NCBI GenBank assembly: GCA_963070105.1
Contig: OY718806.1
Location: 8,081,865-8,145,864 of the forward strand
From: Litomosoides sigmodontis
Taxonomy: Eukaryota > Nematoda > Chromadorea > Rhabditida > Onchocercidae
Direction of reading: 5' to 3'
DNA: 64,000 bases
How positions within the stretch are numbered: the first letter of the stretch is position 1; each line of letters opens with the position of its first letter. This document shows positions 12,801 to 25,824 of the stretch, in pieces. The notes below the pieces were generated by a model that did not search any database, was not told where the DNA came from, and saw only the letters and a list, made by a program, of their open reading frames with translations. Made by a program: the position numbers and the translations under genes.

Positions 12801-15800
12801 TTACGTAAACTTTTCCGAATAAAATTTGTCGCAATCCGATATCGCTTAATAGTCACTACATATCTTTAACGGTATGATTATCAAACGGTTTTCTGGAAAA
12901 GATGTTCAACAAAAGGGCAGGAAATGCTCTCTCAAAAATGTAAAGCAATGAAAATGAGAACGATGTACCCAGTCACTCCACTGCGTTGCAATTAATTTAT
13001 AAGTAAGTCGATCTGGTTCGGGCGGTCGCATATAAACAACAAAACATAAAAATATGAGATGTAAAATGAGCAGTCCAAGTCTTTCGAATAATTTTCTCTG
13101 TAATTAGTAAGCCAATTGCATTGAGTGCCAAAGACATTGTATTTTTCCATTGGGAAAGATTGGATATCAATACTTTAAATACAATTACAGCAGGACAGTC
13201 TTAATGATGTTTCAAAAAACATACTGATGCGAAAGCTTTCCATTTGTCAGCAAGAAGTCGCTGGATCACTTCGCTACCAATCATATCTAAATGTTCACTG
13301 GTACTACCATTTATCACAGTCATCAGTGCTGAATCATAGTCTGCAATTGAAATGTAGGATGAGTAACAGTAACAAACATAAAAGCTTTCAGTATTTATTA
13401 CACTGCTACTCTTTGGAAAATAAAATCTAAGCTGTTAGGAAATTAAGAGTTTGTCATCTGAAATAACATAACCAAATCGTTAAACTGCCTAATCACTAAG
13501 TAGACAAATAAAAGTTGGTTTCAATCTTAAGTTTCCTTTCCTTTATTCGCAAAGGAATTAACCAAAGTCAGCAAATACACTACGACAAATTTTATCAAAT
13601 GATCAATAGCAAAATGCCAACTCGTTGAACCGTCGGGACGAATAGTGTCTAAGGCTGTAAGAGGATATGCGCTACATGTCATATCGCTAAATCTCCAAAA
13701 TTCCTGAAACACGCAAATTACATTCAACACCAGAAATAAACAACATTAGTTCTGTGTAGCTATTAAAGTACATACGACTTTCATCAACTCCAGCATCTCT
13801 TCAAAGATATCCTTTCGTCCAAGTTTTGTCGCAAGCGTCAATGGCGTCAAGCCAGCTGCGTTCACAATGTTTGGATCAGCGGGTTTTGCCCAATGCCTCA
13901 CTGCATAACTGTACATTGACTATAATGCGCTAATATAAATATATCATTCTATGTCATTGAGTAGTGCACTATTGAATTTACAACCTGCTGCCGATATGAA
14001 CACGATGTAAAGATTTCTGTGAATATTGAAAAGTGTATCTTACATTGCTATAGTTGATGACACACATATGTAGAATGGTATTGCCGAACATATCTTGCAG
14101 ATTGGGATCTGCGCCATACTGTATTAACAAGTCATAGATGTCTTTGTTGCCGAAACAAGCAGCAAATGCTAATGGATATTCACCATAATAGGCATATCCT
14201 GAAATTAAAACGAATTAAAACGTGAACATGAAGACTGGAGATGTATTGTCTGAATATCAACTAGTTTTCAAACAATAGACACCTTGGTAATCAGTTGATT
14301 TGGAGGACGTCTTCTGATTTTCAGGTAGAAAAAATGTCCCGCAAGCTCGTGCATTTACTTCTGCCGAGTTTTGCAGTAGCAAATGGACCGTTTCATAATC
14401 GTCGTGGACAATTGCTAGGTGCAAAGCACTTTGACCTTAAATGCAGCTCTTTAAGACGTAGTACGACTGCGTCGTCTTGGTACGAAATTACAGAAGAAAC
14501 GAGAATTTGTTCAAGTTTCCTCACAATTTAGCGCTCAACCTGACAGAAAATTAACTGCATAGAAAACCTTAAAAAATTGAATTATGCCAAAAAAGGCAAG
14601 CAACTGAATATATTCAGCAACGATGAAATTTTTGTAAAATCAAGTTTAAATTTGCGCATTCTTACCGAACATTTCGTCGCCGAGGTAAATGTCATTAGCA
14701 AGACCTGGATAACGTGTTATCAAAATTCTAGCAATTTCACTGCACATTGGCTCCTCTCGATTCAGCAATAGATGTATTATTGTCTCACCCTCTACACCAC
14801 GTTTATTCAATCTCCACTGACCAAGATGTTCACGGAATTTACTTCCAAATTGGCTAACGGAGTTCGTTTCTGTTTTGCCTAGTTGCACATTCTGTAACAA
14901 TTTAATTTGGCATGGCATAAATGAAGGATCGGCGGAAAACGAGAAAAAATCACCAAAAGTTAGGCAAATTTTTTGAATCTACAATGAACATTATGTGCGA
15001 TTCTATTTATCATAAGGCAATACAAAAATTTCAAGCAAGAAGAAATTAAGAAATAATTTAAATCAGTAACTAACTATAAAAAAAAGAAATAGTCTAATTA
15101 GAGGAATCTGAAGGCGCACCGCAATCCAAAAACCCATCACGTTAAAACAACTGATTTTTGCAGATCTAATCCATACTCAATGTGAAGAAAATTATTCTTT
15201 GGCAAATAACTGAAGATTTCATTTAAAAAAAAAAAAACGCACAGTTGTCTTTTTCCACTTTGCATAGTCTGTAAAACGAATCATTTGTGGTGATGTCCCA
15301 TCTTCATACATCATTGAAATGAGCTTTTCGTTGGCAAACTTCAGAACTCCATCCTCACCCTCCTTTTCAAAAGCAGCCAGCAGCTCGCCACCTGCAACTC
15401 ACCAATTCCTTAAGTAATATATGACTAATTGGGAATTTTTTAGTGTCAAAAACCTGGCAGCTTGTTTTGTTGAGTTAAAAATACAATTGATAAGTTGAAT
15501 ATCCCATATTATGGCATCTGATTTCAATAAATTATCCTTTATATCATATCCTCAAAATTTTATAGAGTCGATATCATCAGAAAAATGTAGGACACTGTTC
15601 AACAAGTATATTTCACAGCTTCACCTCAGTAAGGCTTACATATACATCTCATGTACATCTAAATCTCACCTTACACAAACTATCCAGATTTTTACCCCGG
15701 CTATAGCGTATTCAATACACTGTAACGCAAAAGGAGTTACGTGCCGCAATACAAAAACATTTACGTGTTACCATTCAAAAATACTTACCGCTACGTATGC

Positions 15801-15933
15801 CAACCCATTTGTAAAGATGATTTTTTTTACGTTCGCGGTATAAATTAGACCACTGATCGTCTGGATCTTCTTTCAGATTATCAATATTTTCCGCTCCAGC
15901 TTGGTGTAAAATTTTACTCTTCAGTTGTCCCAT
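9899..15933 (-). CDS. osm-9: TRPV cation channel, OSM-9 type
   Basis: Sensory TRPV channel subunit; C. elegans OSM-9 works with OCR subunits in ciliated neurons. I rebuilt 18 exons with matching phases: 15933-15789, 15391-15243, 14891-14666, 14435-14283, 14198-14044, 13919-13776, 13703-13622, 13340-13225, 13097-12969, 12638-12477, 12420-12269, 12086-11977, 11743-11589, 11508-11347, 11040-10852, 10712-10560, 10415-10277 and 10140-9899. They total 2763 nt, about 920 aa, close to OSM-9. The N-terminus starts [13 protein letters not shown]. Ankyrin repeats follow ([56 protein letters not shown]), then six membrane spans. The pore region reads [15 protein letters not shown]. After S6 comes the highly conserved [20 protein letters not shown], then [15 protein letters not shown], where I recall a close match to OSM-9. 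The serine-rich tail ends [10 protein letters not shown]. An OCR paralogue is possible but less likely. Confidence 0.92.
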
Positions 15934-17971
15934 CGAATAAGCTATATCATTGTTGAGTCAGAGTGAAAGGTAGAAAGAGAACTGATCAACTGGTTGTCTT
16001 CATTGAGTGTTGTGTGTCACGTAATTGCAGTCACAAAAAGATCTTAAATGATTTCGGTCAGCATTTCTTTTTTGTGAATATTCTCAGTAATAACAACATG
16101 AAAGAATAATGCAGCTGGTTGTAGAAAAATTTTCCTGTCGGTAACATGTTGTTGCTTAAGAGCTAAACTCTAACACGCCAATCGAAAAGTTCAATTTTAA
16201 TCACGACGACATTAAGCTTGGTCCAGTATTCATTAGAAAAAATATAACACTTGTAATATAACTGAGGATGTTATTATCAAAACGTTGCTAGGTCAAATTT
16301 GTGCAGAATTTTTTGCATTGAAAACCGTGCAACCTTTATGTTTTACTTTTTTCTTCGATTTTTAATTTCGAATTCGCATACTGCACTATCACTTCAACCA
16401 CATAAGATGTTTTCCTTGGCTATATTTTCCAATAAACTATAATATCAATTCGAATAATTACAATTGAGCTCCTGAAATGACGAATTTGTGCCAAAGAGTG
16501 TTTAATAGTTAATGATTGCAAATCAACGGTTCAGGAAGGCTCCGTGAAATTAATCGACCAGGAAACGTGATTCGGGAAGCAACATACGATTGATTTAGTT
16601 ATTGGAAAAGCCGAGCAATACAATTGAACATAACGCAGTCAATAAAAAGGAAATATAAAAAAGGCTGCAAAAGGTGAAAATTTCATGTGCAAAAGCAATT
16701 AAAGACGCCCGTTGCCGAGGAGACCGCGCAAAAGATACGAAAAAAAAGGAGGAAGCAGCTTTTCCAGGTAAGCTGCCATTCCTTATCCATTTCTCTTCCT
16801 ATCATCGACTAGCCTTAGTCCAATTATCGCACTACATACATGCATACATGCATACTTCATCACTTTTCCTCTCAAATCCTCCTCCTCACTTTCACTTATT
16901 CGGTTTGCGCTAATGCCAAAAGTTTAAGAACAAATATTTACATTTTCAAATAAATTCTAATAACTTGTATGCATAAACGACCAATGTGTTCAGGAAAGCA
17001 ATTCAGATGAGCCACTTTCGAGCGATCATTTCTCATTTCCATGCAGCTATGTCATAGTAAATTTGCGGATGGCGCGATAATTACTGTTACCTTATTTTCC
17101 CAATTTTCTTTTCCACCGCATTTTCACGATATACTCCAAGTGTGGTTTCATATACGCTTAAGCATCCCATAAGCAAATTGCCTTAATGACATTCTTTCAT
17201 TCTGTGTAGCATAATTTGATCATTCATTTCGAATTTGATAACCTTTGTGAACACCGTAGGCGCCAACCACAAAATCTTGCTATGGACGTAGTTTTTTTTT
17301 CTCAGATGGCATTACTTGCACTGTTTATTCACTGAAAACTGAGAGTACTTAATTGTATTTTAGATTTTATCAATGTAAACTCTTGCTGCAGAATAACAAA
17401 TAATAAGAGACAATTACACAGAAATAAGTTGAAGATTATGTGCAAAATTTTTACTCATAGTCGATCAAACAAGAGAAATATAGAAATTTTAATGCTATAT
17501 GCATCAAAAAACGTACAGAAATAAGGAGTGTATTTGATACCCGTTGGGATTTCAACGGCAACAGTAAGAAATCAAAGGTCAAGAATCGACACATGTAGTT
17601 CCTGAAACGTAATGTTGCGGCAATGAGAAACTTGCATTATGTTTCAAACTGTACAGAATAATCAATGCCTATTGCCGCTGAGCACTAAAAAGAACGCACA
17701 AATATTATGGAATGACAGGTTAGTAGCTATCATACAAACTTTATCATATACCATTGATAATTATTCACAATCACGAATCACAAAAGCCAAATTGAAAGAA
17801 CTTGCAATTCAACTTACATAATTTTGTGGAGAAACTCAATACATCAATTATATCACTGTTACTCATAACTGAAAATGCTACTGAAGGAATACATCAAATC
17901 AGATAGAGACAATCGGACTTTATGAAGTCTACTTCATGTTATAACAGTGTTAGTTAATGAGTAAGTCATCA
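15934..17971. other. Intergenic region upstream of the TRPV gene
   Basis: About 2 kb lies between the TRPV start codon and the stop codon of the next minus-strand gene. I see no exon with domain similarity. Open frames at 15511-15843 (partly opposite the first TRPV intron), 16674-16913 and 17639-17821 look like chance. It should hold the TRPV promoter and the 3' UTR of the RFWD3-like gene. Confidence 0.5.
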
Positions 17972-20900
17972 CTAATATCGTGCTTCAAGGAAGTAAATTG
18001 CTGTTTCACTTAAGCACCCCAACTGAAAATGTTGCATGTCACTTGCTACAACTTCCCTGATATCAACAACCATATCGTTAATACGCCTCACAACTGCAGG
18101 ACATTTGCGCACCCAGTCATAAAGAACCTTAAAATTGGATAGTCATATTTTCTTATATATTTCTCATATTGGGTGAAAAAAAATAATGATAGAATCAAAC
18201 AAAGTGCAAAAACTCAGACACACAAATAAATGAATAATCACTAATTCTCGGTCAGAATAGTTTTTTGGAGATCATGGGCAACAAAAATTTAAAAAATATT
18301 ACGTACCACATGCGAATTAGCCTCATCATAAACAGCAGCAAGTGGGCCATGGGGTGTCGTCCAAAATGCACTTCTGATTACACGTGTAAGTTTCCTTGAA
18401 AGACTCCTGTAGGTGTGAATATGACGTAGCTTCTTGTGCTCGCCATCTAAGTCCAAAGAGTACAAAATATGAGTTACTGTTTCATGATGCTGACTAGGGG
18501 CAAACGTTAACATCACATTGCTACTTTCTTGATCATAGCAGAACGAATTTATAGAACCTGAAACTGATGTGAAATTAAACCATTTAAAGCTATCACTATA
18601 TTCCAATAAATACATTCTAAAAGCAAAAAAAAACCAGCCTTCATCAGAAATCAAAACATGGGGTTGCATATGATGATAGACCACACATTCTTTTAACGAT
18701 GTAACGAAAAGCAAAGACTGGCTTGCACAAAATTGTAAGTTTATGATAGGTAAACGTCCCCTATTGCAAGTTATATCAAAAGGTTCAGTTGTTGGATTGT
18801 GAAGACTGAACTTCAGAACCCTGCCTGAAATATATAAGGAAATCAAAGGAAGTTAATATAACGGTCATTTAAAACAATAAAATTAAAAACAGTGAAAAAG
18901 AACTGAAACGTTAATGTAATAAAGCTCATGATAAAAATCTTGCATGGATTAATTAAAATTCACCATTAATTAGACCAACTGCTACATCATCCTCGCTTAA
19001 CCAGCAACAACACCAACCGGAAGCCGGTAAAGGAATACGATGACGTACTGCTGCATGATTATCGAAGCTGAAAATTAACTTTAGGGTAATAATCGACGAT
19101 AGTCCTCCATCTTCTAAATTCAAATTCTTGTATTTGACTTCGCAAAAGCGCATAGGTGTAGAACATTTTGTCTTACCAGTTAAATCTTTTACACTTTTTT
19201 TCAGACAAATACAGAATGATAATTTCTTCAAACCTCACTATTTAGTCCCTACAATCAACAGTGAACAAACCTCGTAACACAAAGTGTGTTATCTTCCCCA
19301 GTCGATATTACTGTCTGACGATTAAAAGGAGAAAATCTGCAGCAACGTGGTTTCCTACTATGGACTGGAATTACAGTATCTTTACGACGGTCTGCTGTTA
19401 TCTATAATAATGAAATAAATTGTAGTTGAACATTTAGTTAAGTAATACACGACAAACACGAATATATTTTTGCAATTTATATATCAGCACGATGCTAGGG
19501 AATATAGAAATTATAACGCGATCTGTAAAGCCATCATTTACATCGATGGAGTGGATTGACCTGATTGGGAAAGGTGAAAAAATTGCGCAAGAAAAGATCA
19601 AGAGAAGAAAAAAACTTTAGAATGCTTGTGCCATACTAATCACATTAATAATAAAAGAAAATTTAGAGTAATAACTAACCAATTTCAATCCATACGGCAT
19701 AAACAGATCATTCTTAACTTTACAAGCTACCACAAAACATTCCCCATTCGTATCTAATGATCGAGAACCTGGTTCCGATGATAACTGAATAACTGGACCA
19801 GCAAGCAATGAAAAATAAGCACTCTTCATTATTTTAGGAGCAGGAGGTGTTGTCGACCTAAAACTATCATCATCCATTCTAATCGGAAGCCTATTAGTTT
19901 ATCAAGAAAGCAGAAAAGTGCCAAAATTTTCTTATATAACTAACAAATGAGATCTACGGATTGCATCACTATTCTGTCATCACCACTTGTTTATAAAAGA
20001 AAAAAAACAAGGAAGCGTAACAAATCTACCGAGATTTATTTTCATGTTTCTCCTGAAAAGCTATTCTCGCCCTTAGCTGTGCATTTTCAAGATTTAATCT
20101 TTTGATCTCAGCTTTGTATGAATTATTTTTGTCTTCTTTCGAAAGTTTTTCTTTTAACCGCTGGTTTTCAAGACGTAAACTGTCATTTTCAGCCTTGTAT
20201 GCGTTATTCGCCTCTTTTAAACATTCCAGTTCTGTTGTATCAAGTACCTGCAATTCCGTTTTTGATCATCTCATAGGCATCATGCATCCTCCTAAATGCT
20301 CCTCTAGTTGTTGTTCGAACCGCAAAAAGCAGTTTCCTGACAGCTTATTAAGCAGCCAATAGCACAAAAAAGTTAAATTCTTTAAAACTCATTACCTCCC
20401 AACCTCATTTGAAACATAAAGTTAGATTACTTGAAACTTCAAGTCAGGAGAAATTTCTAAAGAATGTTAATTACCTTTACAGCACGTATATATAAGCGGC
20501 GTATATCAGTAAGGCGTGCTTTGGCCTTACACTGTGGACATTTGGCAGATTTCTCCGTTCGAATCCATCTTTCAATACAGGATTGCCCAAATAGATGCCC
20601 ACACTTCAAGCATACTACCCTAAAAATTTATATCAATGGCAGCTTATTCCAAACAACTGTTGAAATATACCTCTGCTGGAAAGATCATTTTCTAATAAAC
20701 GTCATTTACACTGAAAAAATCTTACCTGTGTGAACCTGAAATTGTGTATGCTTCAAAACAAATTGAGCAATTACTCGTTTCGTCACCATCAGTCTCTACA
20801 AATATAAATTTATGGGTTAATTTCACTAATTCTCAGAAAATCTGACCTTCAACTAAAAGCTTTGCGAAGAAGGAGCAAGTCGAATCATAGATAAAACCAA

Positions 20901-21474
20901 TGCGTTTTTCATAACCATTAGAAGTTACACAATGAGCAATTAAAGTTTTAAATTCAAAACAAATACAACCTCCACTGCTACCATTACGAGAAGGTCTACG
21001 ACGACGTTTTTTATTTACATTCTCATCATCAGCTTCTTCATCACTACTCCAGATAACACGTGATGTTCGATATTGTGGTTGTTCAGATTCTTGATTCTAA
21101 AAAGACCTACGGTCTTGAAAAATGCAACTGCGCTTTTTTTTTTAATCAAATTCCAGGCTGCGATGATGCAACTTTTATTTTACACCGATCGCAACATACT
21201 GAAATTATTGAAAGTTTGAACACTAAATAATTTATCGGCTAAATAAATGTTGGAATCTTCATAGTTTTTCCCGTGCGCAAAATAAAAAATAACTGCCTTT
21301 CATGGTCTATAACGCCTTAAAAAAGCAACTTACAACATCATCAGTGTTTCCTGTTTCAATTAATGAATGGCTTTCCAAAACGACTCGATGACTGCTTTCT
21401 TCATCAGGCATAAATCTGGCATTATCTTCCAAAATTATCAGATTCCCGTCATAATTTTCTTGTCCCGAAGTCAT
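17972..21474 (-). CDS. RFWD3-like E3 ubiquitin ligase (RING, coiled coil, WD40)
   Basis: Predicted nuclear E3 ubiquitin ligase. Vertebrate RFWD3 acts on RPA at stalled forks and in interstrand cross-link repair. Ten exons close in phase: 21474-21334, 21096-20970, 20795-20726, 20619-20475, 20247-20030, 19878-19680, 19401-19271, 19067-18964, 18824-18307 and 18127-17972; 1809 nt, 602 aa. The N-terminus is acidic with a basic KKRRRRP patch, a possible nuclear signal. The RING finger reads CSICFEAY...CLKCGHLFGQSCIERW...CPQC, and GHLFG followed by CIxxW is typical of RFWD3. A coiled coil follows (ECLKEANNAYKAENDSLRLE). The C-terminal half has WD40-like segments (CCRFSPFNRQTVISTGEDN; FDNHAAVRHRIPLP; the long 518-nt exon) and ends YFLEARY. 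It is shorter than human RFWD3 (774 aa). The match is by domain order and RING detail, not by alignment. Confidence 0.85.
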
Positions 21475-23364
21475 TTACGGTTTACGAACACTGAAACTAA
21501 AAAGCAAAATAGATTAATAGACACATCAAGTTTTCAGTTCACCGACCACATTTCATGTGAATGAAATAAGAAAATTTCGGCCAATATGGAGGTGAAGACT
21601 AAGAATAACGGGTATTTCACACAACAAACTCCAATGTAGCATAAGCTACAGAACTTGGTGTATAAAATTTTAAGCTGCAAAACTTCGCATCAGTATAAAA
21701 TAGTATAAGCTACAAAAAACTAACCGACTCTCCACAATCCTTTGCTTTCACGAAAATGTCCAGTTATTTGGAATATTTCTATCACAAACCAAATGCAATG
21801 ATAAAAACAGAGACAGGTATAACAGTGAAAGAAATCAGCAGTGAATCAAAAGAACTTCATATTAACTGTCAAGCGTTATCTGACCTAAATTTTTGCAGAA
21901 TGCATAATTCATTTTTTTCCGGATAATTTTGAGGGTACGTCTTTTTTTTTGCACATTCACGTGTCCGTAATTTCACCGCTAGTTTATAGATAGTAAAAAA
22001 AAATTGGACATCTCGCGTAACGCTACAAATGCAACACACAAGCATTGAAAACACTTCCACATCCAACACTCTCAGCATCTATCCATTCCTTTCATTTTGT
22101 CCGGACCGTTATTTATTCCGCGGCTTTCATTATATTTAAAAACGATTTACGCTGTTTAAGTGAAAACGTTGCTTGATGCGATTACGCCTTATCTATATAC
22201 CATCAAGACTGAAAATACTCTTTAGACGTACTTCACGCGAGTCAAATATTTGAAATCGCTCCACTCGTTTATCGAGAGCTGTGTAGCCGCAGTAGCTGGA
22301 GTCCTCAGTACATCTACGTTAAATGATCATCGATCATTTTGCGTTTGGCGCTTTCGTCAATGTTAAGGCGAATTTGGAGGAAAATGTTTTTAAAAACCCT
22401 TGGCAATATTAGAAAACTTTTACCACAAATTTTCTACCTGTGAAGACGACAGTCAGTATACTTTTCATCATGCGAAATGCAGAACCGGTTCAGAAATGCT
22501 CGGTAATCTTGAAAACAACCAAATCGATGATTCCAATTTATTTTTCAGTAATGAAGGTGTCACTGCTTGAGCTTATTGTAGAGACACAGTTATCAATTCT
22601 TACTTTATTGAGAGGAGAAGTGTAAGCCGAAAATGTCAGCCCAGATAGGACCGATCTGGAAGTGTCATTTACGGTCATGAGAAATACAGTAATGTGAATG
22701 TTCATCTTAACACAGTTGAGAAACTGCTTAATCCAAGTATTCGTGAGTGAATTTCCAACAAATAATTCTCTCGATCGTTGTTTCATAAAAATATACTGAG
22801 ATCATCACATACGAATACAGTGTAATACGTAAAGTTAACTGAGTTCTGTTGACATGAATACATTTAATGGATAGAATTCACGATGATACATGACTCAAAT
22901 AGTAGTACCAATAATAAATGTGAAGATTTGGAAGAGTAACATGAGTATGAGCGTAAGTACGCCTGAAGGAAATAGGCAATCAGATGATGATCTTTGATGC
23001 GTTTCACCTGAAATTCATTTTCTCTTTCGAATTATTTATCTAAAATTTTCTACAGGAGCACATGCGTTATCAATCAACAAATATTTTTAGTAATTCAATC
23101 CGAAGAGAAATTGAGTGTGAACGCAGTTTTGTATAGACAAATGATATTTAGGTCTTGCAAAATATGTTTTGAACAAGATCAGCTAGTACGTGTGAAAGCG
23201 CAACAGGCATTTGTTTCCAAGCGCCTGTTAAAAAAAAATTGCCAACTTTGATTATCGAGACTTGCTGAGTTGTTCGTATGCATAAACTTGTGATATAAAA
23301 ATTCCTTTATATATGAATGCGACCATAGTGCTAGGTTATCATAGCTAATTAGAATTTAATTACA
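21475..23364. other. Intergenic region between the RFWD3-like and CPG4-like genes
   Basis: This spans the promoter side of the RFWD3-like gene and the 3' side of the next minus-strand gene. A likely acceptor (GTTTCAG on the minus strand) lies 20-odd bases upstream of the RFWD3-like ATG. I found no exon that extends a domain. Short open frames at 21869-22078 and 22538-22786 are not supported. Confidence 0.45.
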
Positions 23365-25824
23365 TTACCACTTACTTTTGTTACCAATAATCGTACGATC
23401 TCGCAGCGTCGTGGGTTTATCGCCATGCTTTGCATTGTTCCCTACGATTTTCTCATCCTCCACACTTCGTAAACCAAGCTGATTGAATATATTCTGGAAC
23501 TTCATTACACAATGAATCATTAGGGAATAATAATGTTTCATAAGGGAATAATAGAAGTCTATGTAAGCTGGAAGCTTAGCGTCACAACTTACTCTTGCTT
23601 CTGCAGTCATTAATGTAGCAATATCCGCAACGATAGCCTCTTGTCCAGTTTCCAGATCGATCATCTGACACTGTAACTTCATTTGACGCCCATTTAATGG
23701 TAATATTTGTGTGTAAACGGAATTTGTGTGATTGGCCACGTTCCTATTTAGGTCAAAATTGGCCATCTGAAATAGATCATCTAATAATATCAGTTGAAAT
23801 GTTTACGAAAAACATTGTTCACTTATGACATAATAAATTACAAGATCGTTCACTTATGAAATAATATAATAATGGATAAAATGAAGCTATCAGAATTACC
23901 TTTTGTTGTATACCGCCATTAGCACTCCCATATTTCACACTATCGGCAAAATTTGTTGTTGGTGTAGTACTAATCACATCCTGAAATAAAAAAAGGTTCG
24001 TTTTCGATAGTTTACGCTAGGAGATTTTACAATATGTTAATGGATAACCTGTGAAAGAAGCCTTAATCGTTGGCATTCATTCGGTAGGATAGAGGATACG
24101 AGCAAAGTGTAGGCATCACTCGATTTCATCGTCGGAGTTGGGATCACTTTTATCGTATGATTCACCACTGCGGCTACTATCTTATGCTGCAATATAAATA
24201 AATAATAACAAAAAGCCAGTTCATTATTTTTCCTCTAATTATACCATCTATCATTCTGCTGTATCACCAGTGGTACTTTGCAGCAGTATTTTTATTTTAC
24301 TCCTAAACCTTGATATATTGGTTCTTTAAGACGCTCACGTCTTTAGATACTTAAATACAATTATAACCCAACAACTGACCAGCAAGGTTGACTGACCGAT
24401 TGAGCATTCCTTTTTAGCTAAATTCTGGGTGCAGTTGATGAAACATGCCGATGCGCTAGAAATATCAACTTTATTCCTTAAAGAACATCGGTAAATAAAA
24501 AAAGAAGAAGGAAATGCAATGATTCAGCAAAAAGATGAAAATAGTTTCATTTGACAGTTACGGTTTTGAGGAGTTGACTGTAACACCTGCACAGACTGTA
24601 AAGATTGGAATTTCCACTTCCATCGAGCACACCTGTTCCACTATCTTTCTTCCCTTCTGATGCCTTGGAAAGAACTTCGCCCATCTTGCATTGACTATCA
24701 CAAGTGAAGTAAATAACTGTTGAATGGCTGTACAGACACGGAAACATATCTCCAAATGCTACAAAACAAACAGTCTCAATTCTAAAGCACAGCAATATAT
24801 TTAACACTTTTAATTTTAAATAATGCGAAGCAACTTCTTTAAATCTCCTTCACGAACTGTCCAGTTGTGTCTAACGTATGACTGCGTTATTCGGAAAAGA
24901 TGTAAGAGGAAATGATTGATCAGATTACAATAAGCCTATTATTAAGTCTCTTTCAAATAGAGCATGTTTTTAACTAAAATAAAATTGACAAACCGTCCTG
25001 ATCGAAGGTACAGAGATGATCAATAACTGTTGTGGTAACATCAAGTAATGCATCCTTGCAACTTGCATTATGATGAAGGCACCGCTGGAAGATATCGAAA
25101 TGGCTGCAAATACTATTAAATTCACATCTTCAACATCCCGCACGGCACATACACATACAATCTGTAGCTGTACCGTTCAGGAACTCAAATTATGAGATAC
25201 TTCACATCGATAATTACTTACCTGCAAATGTTGCCAACTTCATCGACAGAACGCTGTCCAGCAAATGGTTGCTTTAACATACTAATGACCTCATCCAAAC
25301 ATACTTGCAAGCAATCCGATGGCTGTAAACTTTCTAGGAAATCGAATAAGTCAAAGCCATTCAGAAAAGCACCTGAAAGTAAAAAATTTCCCTTTCAATC
25401 TGATAACTAAGGTTTTTTTTTTTTAACTTTGACGTGAAACTTCGCGCAATCGCATGCATTTCTGACTTTCCCACTTCCTGCACTAAAAGTCATAGCGACT
25501 CTTTTAGTGAGGCAATTAGTGAGGAGGAAAGCCATGGATCATATATGCTAACTCGACTTAAATATATTTCTTCCTAATGAAAAAATGCAAACCGTAAAGC
25601 AAATTTTGCACCGGTTTACTTTCCGTCAAGTGCTTCATCTCCGTCGGACTACTCACAGTACGTGGCGGCAGTGATAAGTTAACCGCTGTTGCATACGTAG
25701 ATCGTAAGCCTCTCGGCTCATTGTCTTCATCTTTTTGCATGAAAGAAGAAGTTGCTAATACTGTCGTGGCGTTTATAGATGATAAAATAATCAGTGATAA
25801 GAGTGAAACAGTGGTGCGACGCAT
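23365..25824 (-). CDS. Secreted cysteine-rich protein with a CPG4-like domain
   Basis: Predicted secreted protein. Eight exons join in phase: 25824-25593, 25372-25222, 25103-24994, 24758-24562, 24186-24049, 23980-23900, 23766-23593 and 23493-23365; 1212 nt, 403 aa. The N-terminus is a signal peptide (MRRTTVSLLSLIILSSINAT, cleavage probably after VLA). The core has spaced cysteines and aromatic residues: PSDCLQVCLDEV, GNICSHFDIFQRCLHHNASCKDALL, HLCTFDQD, PCLYSHSTVIYFTCDSQCKMGE and YSLCRCYSQLL. This spacing resembles the nematode chondroitin-proteoglycan-4 domain found in many secreted worm proteins of unknown function. The C-terminal third has few cysteines and is rich in Thr, Asn and Ser. The last exon reads to a stop at 23365, but a good donor (AAAA/GTAAGT) sits just before it, so the real C-terminus could lie further downstream. 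Confidence 0.72.

Noticed and set aside
15511..15843. 110-codon plus-strand open frame
   Set aside because: It runs through the first TRPV intron and opposite its first exon; no domain features.
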